A DNA stretch of 64,000 bases from Mycobacterium kyorinense. GTDB lineage: Bacteria > Actinomycetota > Actinomycetes > Mycobacteriales > Mycobacteriaceae. The stretch is taken from positions 1-64,000 of the forward strand of contig NZ_LQPE01000176.1 of the NCBI RefSeq assembly GCF_002101735.1, read 5' to 3'. A program made the position numbers and the translations under genes. Below the pieces are notes generated by a model. That model was not told the DNA's origin, did not search any database, and saw only the letters and a list, made by a program, of their open reading frames with translations. Of the stretch, positions 58,603-64,000 are shown piece after piece (the first letter of the stretch is position 1; every line of letters starts with the position of its first letter).

Positions 58603-60594
58603 TTACGGCCCGGAGGCCGGCAATCCGGTGTAGGGCGTGCCACTGGATTCGGGGATGTCCAGGCCGCACCGGATCAGCTCGTAAAGCGGAACCCGGTCGA
58701 TGCGGTACTTGGTGAATTCATAGGAATGCAGCAGGTTCGAGACGAACCGGTGCGGTGTCATCGGGCTGCGCACCGAGTTCAGCACCGCCTGGGTCGCCGG
58801 GCATTGCAGCGCCGCCACCGCTTGAGCGACCCACTTGGCGTCGAGGTAGCCCGGAACGCCCGGATACCACTTCACCCAGGGACCGTCGGCGATCACCCAG
58901 TCCGGAAACAGGTTCTTGTCATGTCCGATGCGGCCGTGCTGCAGACGCGCCGTATGCGCGGCCAACGGATTTGCCAGCCCGATTTGGTCGAGCACCCGGA
59001 TGTCCAGGCCGACGTTCATGCCCAGCATGCCGAGGTTGGTGAAAAACACTGCGTGCGGCCCCTTTCGGGGCTTGCCGGGATCCGGCGGCTCCTTCGGCGG
59101 GATCACCGGAACCAGGTCCCACTGGTTGTAGTTGCCCGACGGCAGCAACAGCGACCCCTCCGGGGTGTTGTTGAGCGCCACCAGCACCGCGCGCATCCGC
59201 GGGTAGTCCAGGTAATCGGCGGCGGTCAGTGGATGAGCGTGCCCGGTCGCCTGCGCGTAGAACCGGCGCTCGTCGACGATCCCCGAATAGGTGACCCGGG
59301 TGGCATCGTCGCCCATGCCGGGCGAGTTCGCCGCCCACAGTGACCAACCCGCCACCGCCAGCCACAACGCGGCAACCGCGCCCGCCAGCCAATAGCCGGT
59401 CTCCCGGGAGAATCTCGTGCCGTCGGGAAACACCACGGGCACCACGGCCGCCGGCGCCAGCAGACAAAACAGCGGCACCAGCAAGACCCTGCCGTGCATG
59501 AAGTCGCCGCCCTGCCGGGTCCAGTACAGCCCCTGCAGCAGTCCGCTGAGCAGGATGAAAGCCACCACCGCTGCGGGGCTTTGGACCGTGCGGGCCCACC
59601 GCCCGTAGCCGGGCGGCGGCGTGTGCCGTATCCACCACGGCCGGGCGCGGGTGGTCATCAGGACCAGTCCCAGCGCCAGCAGCAACACGATCGGCACCCA
59701 CATGGCATAGGGCCGGTTGAAGTTCGACAGATACAGCAGGCCCTGCGGCCACTTGTCGCCGGCAGCGTCCTTGGCCAGCGCGGTGCCGGGAAACAGCAAC
59801 CCGTAGTAGCCCATTCGGAAAATCTCGTAACCGACCGGCAGCAGCCCCCCGGCCACCACGATCAGCACCCGCGGGCGCCAGCCCCGCGCGGCGACCAGCA
59901 TCATGATCAGAGCCAGCCCGCCAATCAGCGCCAGCTCGGGGCGGACGAGCACACTGCAGCCCGCGACAAACGCCAGCGCACCGGTGAACAACCGGCCGGA
60001 CGGACGCGACCGCAATGCCTGCGACCAGCAGACCATCATCCACCACAGCAACCCGAGATAGGCCAGCACCAAACCACTTTCAAGGCCCGAGGTCGCGAAG
60101 TCGCGCGCCGGCGGCACCGCGATGTAGACCAGCGCACCGGCCGGCAGCATGATCGCGCGTCGTCCCAGCAGGCTGGGTGCATACAGCCGTCCGGTGCCCA
60201 GCATCAGCAGCACCACGCCCGCCACACTGAGCACCAGCGCCAGCACCAGCGCCACATACTCCAGGCGCATCGGCCCGGCCAGCCAGCTGGCCACGTAGAC
60301 CAGGTAGGTCCACACCACCGAGGTGTTGGCCTCCACCCGCTCGCCTGCATTGAACACCGGTCCGTTGCCGGCCAACAGGTTTCGCACCGTGCGCAACACG
60401 ATCAGGCCGTCGTCGGCGATCCAGCGCCGCTGCCAGGCACCCCAGCCGAACAAGACCGCAATCACCGCGGCGCCGACCCACAGGCTGATCCGCACGGTGG
60501 CGTCGTACGGAAATGCCGGCCGTGGCACCGGTACCGGCGCGGGCCGACGGGACGGGACGACGGCCGGGCTAGCCGAGGATAACCGCAGCACCAA
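58603..60594 (-). CDS. aftB: terminal beta-1,2-arabinofuranosyltransferase AftB
   Basis: 663 residues. GT-C membrane enzyme: WIADDGLIVLRTVRNLLAGNGPVFNAGERVEANTS holds the Asp-Asp motif in the first periplasmic loop, followed by about 9-10 transmembrane helices and a C-terminal periplasmic domain. It corresponds to Rv3805c, which caps arabinan with beta-1,2-arabinose before mycolylation. The start is TTG 60594 or GTG 60591, overlapping the end of ubiA by about 25 nt. Confidence 0.93.
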   Translation of the reverse strand: MVLRLSSASPAVVPSRRPAPVPVPRPAFPYDATVRISLWVGAAVIAVLFGWGAWQRRWIADDGLIVLRTVRNLLAGNGPVFNAGERVEANTSVVWTYLVYVASWLAGPMRLEYVALVLALVLSVAGVVLLMLGTGRLYAPSLLGRRAIMLPAGALVYIAVPPARDFATSGLESGLVLAYLGLLWWMMVCWSQALRSRPSGRLFTGALAFVAGCSVLVRPELALIGGLALIMMLVAARGWRPRVLIVVAGGLLPVGYEIFRMGYYGLLFPGTALAKDAAGDKWPQGLLYLSNFNRPYAMWVPIVLLLALGLVLMTTRARPWWIRHTPPPGYGRWARTVQSPAAVVAFILLSGLLQGLYWTRQGGDFMHGRVLLVPLFCLLAPAAVVPVVFPDGTRFSRETGYWLAGAVAALWLAVAGWSLWAANSPGMGDDATRVTYSGIVDERRFYAQATGHAHPLTAADYLDYPRMRAVLVALNNTPEGSLLLPSGNYNQWDLVPVIPPKEPPDPGKPRKGPHAVFFTNLGMLGMNVGLDIRVLDQIGLANPLAAHTARLQHGRIGHDKNLFPDWVIADGPWVKWYPGVPGYLDAKWVAQAVAALQCPATQAVLNSVRSPMTPHRFVSNLLHSYEFTKYRIDRVPLYELIRCGLDIPESSGTPYTGLPASGP

Positions 60595-61483
60595 TGGTTC
60601 CGATCCAGGCCACGAACAACAACTGCAGCACCCGGTCCCGCAGCGCGATGTCTTCCGGCTCGCCGGCCAGACCGCCGTCGACGTCGACCGCGTACCGCAG
60701 GATCGCGATCGTGAACGGGATCATCGAGACTGCAAACCAGGTGCCCGTGTAGCGGTCGCGCTCGAACGCCCACAGTCCGTAACACACCACCACAGCAGTG
60801 GCCGACATGGTCCAGACGAACCGCAGATAGGTGCTGGTATAGCTCTCCAGCGATTTACGGATCTTGGCGCCGGTGCGCTCGGCCACCTGGAGCTCGGCGT
60901 AGCGCTTTCCGGCCCCCATGAACAGCGACGCGAAAGCTATTCCGAGCAAAAACCATTGCGACAGATAGATATCGGCGGCCGCACCCCCGCCGATGGCACG
61001 GATCAGATACGCCGACGACAGTATGCAGATGTCGATCACCGCTTGGTGTTTGAGACCGAAGCAGTACGCCAATTGCATGGCGAGGTAGACAGCGATCACC
61101 ACCGCCAGATTCGGGGTCAGCCACCAGGAGATGACCAACGAAGCCACCCCGAGCACCGCAGCGATGACGTAGGCCAGCCATTCGGGCACCACGCCGGCGG
61201 CGATCGGCCGGAACCGCTTGGTGGGGTGTTCCCGGTCGGCCTCGACGTCGCGGACGTCGTTGATCAGATAAATCGAGGAGGCGGCCAGGCAGAACACCAC
61301 GAACGCGACGGCCTCCTTGCCCAGCACGTCGGCGTAGTCGTACCGGACGTCGGTGCCCCACGCAGCCAACGGAGCCGCCAGCACCAGAATGTTTTTCACC
61401 CATTGCCGGGGACGGATCGCCTTGACGATGCCGACGATCAGGTTCGCCGGAGGTCCGGTCACCGGCACCACCTCTTCACTCAT
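60569..61483 (-). CDS. ubiA: decaprenyl-phosphate phosphoribosyltransferase UbiA
   Basis: 304 residues with about nine transmembrane helices. The UbiA-family metal-binding motif NDVRDVEADREHP is visible, with a second acidic motif expected near DICILSS. It corresponds to Rv3806c, which makes decaprenyl-phosphoryl 5-phosphoribose, the precursor of the arabinose donor completed by DprE1/DprE2 elsewhere in the window. It overlaps the PAP2 gene by 4 nt. Confidence 0.95.
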   Translation of the reverse strand: MSEEVVPVTGPPANLIVGIVKAIRPRQWVKNILVLAAPLAAWGTDVRYDYADVLGKEAVAFVVFCLAASSIYLINDVRDVEADREHPTKRFRPIAAGVVPEWLAYVIAAVLGVASLVISWWLTPNLAVVIAVYLAMQLAYCFGLKHQAVIDICILSSAYLIRAIGGGAAADIYLSQWFLLGIAFASLFMGAGKRYAELQVAERTGAKIRKSLESYTSTYLRFVWTMSATAVVVCYGLWAFERDRYTGTWFAVSMIPFTIAILRYAVDVDGGLAGEPEDIALRDRVLQLLFVAWIGTIGAAVILG

Positions 61484-62001
61484 CGGCCCACTGCCTCCAC
61501 CCGCGCCGCGATAGCTGCTACCGCCGCGCCGACACCGACGCCGACGGCGACGTCACTGGGATAGTGCACGCCCAGCAGCATCCGCGACAACGCCATCGGC
61601 GGCACCAGCAGGGCGGGCAGCCGCGAGCCGGTGGCCCGGGACAGCAGCACGGCCGCCGCGGTGGTGGAGGTGGCGTGCGCCGACGGGAAGCTCAGCCGGC
61701 TCGGTGTGCCGACGTGCACCGCCACGGCCGGGTGGCGGGGACGCTCGCGCCGCACCAGCCGCTTGATCAGCACAGCCGCAGCGTGTGCGGTGAACGCACC
61801 GGCGCCAACCACAAGCCATGCCCGCCACCGCTGCGGCTGCAGCAGCGCGCCGACGGCCGAGACCGCCAGCCAGCCGAGGCTGTGTTCACCGAAATACGAC
61901 AAGCCCCGCGCCGACGCCAGCATCCCGGGCCTACCGGCCAGCGCCGACTGAATCGCCACCAACGCGCGCAGTTCGCCACGCGGCGCGGCAATTTCAGCCA
62001 T
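61480..62001 (-). CDS. PAP2-family phosphatase (Rv3807c-like)
   Basis: 173 residues. PAP2 motifs: KRLVRRERPRHP, PSAHATST and SRMLLGVHYPSDVAVG. It corresponds to Rv3807c, a candidate phosphatase for decaprenyl-phosphoryl 5-phosphoribose, though in M. tuberculosis it appears dispensable. ATG 62001 was chosen; it overlaps glfT2 by 8 nt. The open frame further upstream lies inside glfT2. Confidence 0.9.
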   Translation of the reverse strand: MAEIAAPRGELRALVAIQSALAGRPGMLASARGLSYFGEHSLGWLAVSAVGALLQPQRWRAWLVVGAGAFTAHAAAVLIKRLVRRERPRHPAVAVHVGTPSRLSFPSAHATSTTAAAVLLSRATGSRLPALLVPPMALSRMLLGVHYPSDVAVGVGVGAAVAAIAARVEAVGR

Positions 62002-63877
62002 GGACTTCTGCCGGCAGGAGCACGCTCTCCCACTTCTGCTTGCTGGACAGCGTCGGCAACGCCTCGCGGTAGATCCGGCGCATCTCGTCGAACCGGCTGG
62101 CCAGCTGACGCTGGCGGCGCAGCGACTGCCACAGCAGCGAGAACATCTTGGACCGGTCACGCTGCCGGTACACCACCCCGCGCCCGTCGGCGGTGGTGAC
62201 GGTGGCGCCGTCGAGCGTGCACAGCTTGAACCAGCGGGCGTCCTGGGTGGGCACATTCAGTTGGGGCCGTTGATGATGCGCCGGATCGGCCTTGGTCGCG
62301 TTGTGCAGAATCCCGCGGGCCAGGCGGTAGCCGATGGCCAGCGGATTGACCGGCGGCTTCATCTCCCGGTTGCGCTGCGAGGGCGCCGGCAACTCGTCGG
62401 CCCCCGATAACACGATTGCGTCGGGGTACTGCTTGCGGATCCGGTGCACCTCGGGCAACGCGGATTCCAGGATCGAGAAGATGTGCTCCGGGCCGGCGAG
62501 GAAGTCGTCGATGGCCTTGTTCTGAATCGCGACGGTTGAATACTCAAGGCAGGCAAGGTGTTTCAGTGTCGCCTTGAGGTGGCTGCGGAGTAGGCCCATC
62601 ACGTCGCCGTCCCAGTGCATGGCGGCCACCACCAATCGGTTGCGCAGGTGGAAGTAGGCCTGCCAGTCGATGGCGTCGTCCTTGTCGCTCCAGGCCATGT
62701 GCCAGATCGCGGCGCCGGGCAGTGTCGCGGTCGGGTAGCCGCGCTCGGCGGCGCGCAACCCGTAGTCGGCGTCGTCCCACTTGATGAACAGCGGCAGCGG
62801 CTGGCCCAGTTCCTCGGCCACCTGCCGCGGGATCATGCAGGTCCACCAGCCGTTGAAGTCGACGTCGATGCGACGGTGCAGCAGATTGCTGCGAGGGTTG
62901 TTGTCGCTCAACGGGAATTTGGCGAAGTCGTGGTCGTATTCGGCATGCGGCGCGGCGGTCCACATGAATATCGTCCGGTCCACCACCTCGCCCATGATGT
63001 GCAGGTGCGACGGCTCCTGCAGGTTGAGCATCTGACCGCCGACCAGCATCGGCGTCTTGGCGAAACGATGCAGCGCCAGCACCCGCAGAATTGAGTCCGG
63101 CTCGATCCGGATGTCGTCGTCCATGAACAGGATCTGCTGGCAGTCAGTGTTTTTCAGCGCCTCGTACATCACCCGGCTGTATCCGCCCGAACCGCCCAGG
63201 TTGGGTTGATCGTGAATCGACAGCCGGTCACCCAGCGGGGCGGCGGCCTCGGCGAAGTCCGGGTGGTCGCGCACCTTGGCGGTGCCCTGGTCGGGCACGA
63301 TCACCGCACCGATCACCTCGTCTACCAACGGATCCGAGGTCAGGTCGCGCAACGCGTTGACGCAGTCCCTGGGCCGGTTGAAGGTCGGGATGCCGACCGC
63401 GATGTTGGCGACGCCCGGCGCCGGCACCGGTGCATACCAGCCGGCGCTGTGCAGCGTGACGTCGCTGTCGGTGATGATGTCGAACCAGATCCACCCGCCG
63501 TCTTCGAAAGGCTGCAGCCCCACCTCTAATTCGACGACCTGTGCGCTGCCGGCGAAGTTGCGGCCGTCGATGTAGATGCGAGCGCCGGTGGCCTTGGTCC
63601 GGTAGACGTCGACGCGGCCGGCGCCGGTCAATTCGGCGCGCAACACGACCGAGGTCAGCGTCGTCCAGCGCCGCCAGTAGCTGGCCGGGAACGCGTTGAA
63701 ATAGGTCGCGAACGACACCTCGGATTCGGCGCCGATCTGCAGCGACGTGCGGGTAGTCGCATGCGCGCGCCGGGCGTTGGTCGTCGACTCCTCTACGTAG
63801 AGCTTGCGGACGTCGAGCGGCTCGCCCGGGCGGGGCAGGATCACGCGGGCCAGCAGGCTCACGGCGGTTTCACTCAT
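61994..63877 (-). CDS. glfT2: galactofuranosyltransferase GlfT2
   Basis: 627 residues. An N-terminal beta-sandwich domain (about 1-150), then a GT2 domain with VGIPTFNRPRDC, FMDDDI (metal-binding Asp residues) and LFIKWDDADYGLRAAERG (catalytic base region), then a C-terminal helical domain. It corresponds to Rv3808c, the processive enzyme that polymerises galactan with alternating linkages. It overlaps glf by 8 nt, coupling donor synthesis and use. Confidence 0.96.
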   Translation of the reverse strand: MSETAVSLLARVILPRPGEPLDVRKLYVEESTTNARRAHATTRTSLQIGAESEVSFATYFNAFPASYWRRWTTLTSVVLRAELTGAGRVDVYRTKATGARIYIDGRNFAGSAQVVELEVGLQPFEDGGWIWFDIITDSDVTLHSAGWYAPVPAPGVANIAVGIPTFNRPRDCVNALRDLTSDPLVDEVIGAVIVPDQGTAKVRDHPDFAEAAAPLGDRLSIHDQPNLGGSGGYSRVMYEALKNTDCQQILFMDDDIRIEPDSILRVLALHRFAKTPMLVGGQMLNLQEPSHLHIMGEVVDRTIFMWTAAPHAEYDHDFAKFPLSDNNPRSNLLHRRIDVDFNGWWTCMIPRQVAEELGQPLPLFIKWDDADYGLRAAERGYPTATLPGAAIWHMAWSDKDDAIDWQAYFHLRNRLVVAAMHWDGDVMGLLRSHLKATLKHLACLEYSTVAIQNKAIDDFLAGPEHIFSILESALPEVHRIRKQYPDAIVLSGADELPAPSQRNREMKPPVNPLAIGYRLARGILHNATKADPAHHQRPQLNVPTQDARWFKLCTLDGATVTTADGRGVVYRQRDRSKMFSLLWQSLRRQRQLASRFDEMRRIYREALPTLSSKQKWESVLLPAEVHG

Positions 63878-64000
63878 CCGCGGATGCTTTCGTCAACGGC
63901 ACGCCCTCGCGCAGGTGCGGCGCGAGCACGTTGTCGTACATGTTCAGTGCGCTGGCGATGGCCATGTGCATGTCCAGATATTGGTAAGTGCCCAGCCGGC
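63870..64000 (-). CDS. glf: UDP-galactopyranose mutase, C-terminal end (partial)
   Basis: The last 42 or so residues are visible: RLGTYQYLDMHMAIASALNM, then YDNVLAPHLREGVPLTKASADE. The LGTYQYLDMH segment is the conserved C-terminal motif of Glf (Rv3809c), a flavoenzyme making UDP-galactofuranose for GlfT1 and GlfT2. The rest of the gene lies beyond the window edge. Confidence 0.93.
   Translation of the reverse strand, partial: RLGTYQYLDMHMAIASALNMYDNVLAPHLREGVPLTKASADE

Overview
The window is high-GC actinobacterial DNA and is almost certainly from a Mycobacterium. It carries the mycolyl-arabinogalactan (AG) cell-wall supercluster in the gene order known from M. tuberculosis Rv3772 to Rv3809c, including bpa, dprE1/dprE2, aftA, embC/A/B, accD4-pks13-fadD32, fbpD-fbpA, aftB, ubiA and glfT2-glf. 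The species cannot be fixed from the sequence alone. Family names below come from recognised motifs and remembered orthologues; no database search was run.

Positions 114-5649 are a small integrative element or prophage remnant in a tRNA-Arg(ACG) gene. A 48-bp copy of the tRNA 3' end (114-161) repeats the 3' part of the intact tRNA (5602-5649). Just inside the tRNA copy lies a frameshifted, 5'-truncated tyrosine integrase. The cargo is several small exported proteins (DUF732-like and others), a DUF2510 membrane protein, two unknown small proteins, a membrane-anchored HNH nuclease and decayed sequence. tRNA-Ser(GCU) follows.

Positions 5.9-14.8 kb hold chromosomal genes matching the Rv3772-Rv3778c neighbourhood: hisC2, a GXWXG/DUF4334 protein, a TIGR03086 protein, echA21, a baeRF-family protein, a tandem-DivIVA-motif protein, lipE, tRNA-Ser(UGA), a MarR regulator, a quinone-oxidoreductase-like enzyme and a class-V aminotransferase-like protein lacking the PLP lysine.

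Positions 14.9-30 kb hold a DUF6541 membrane protein (Rv3779), the proteasome activator bpa, the galactan exporter wzt/wzm with glfT1 between, then a stretch with two toxin-antitoxin modules (mazEF, vapBC), a CsbD-like protein and an Rv3788-like Gre-factor homologue. It then returns to the DPA/arabinan pathway: GtrA protein, dprE1, dprE2, aftA, embC.

The emb cluster is broken in two places. Between embC and embA lies a 5.5-kb block: a STAS protein, a GlgX debranching enzyme, a lipoprotein and a small membrane protein on the plus strand, and an EspE/EspC-like type VII secretion pair with a membrane protein on the minus strand. Between embA and embB sits a TnpB-only IS605-family element in antisense orientation, with an intact RuvC triad and a candidate omega-RNA hairpin abutting the embA stop codon.

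Positions 43.4-64 kb begin with an SGNH hydrolase, an MBL-fold hydrolase and an autorepressed TetR gene. The minus-strand mycolate and galactan genes follow: glf (partial), glfT2, PAP2 phosphatase, ubiA, aftB, fbpA (with an unusual Pro/Ala/Gln-rich tail), fbpD, the Rv3802c cutinase-like enzyme, fadD32, pks13 and accD4. Together these genes make decaprenyl-phosphoryl arabinose, export and extend galactan, add arabinan, and make and attach mycolic acids.
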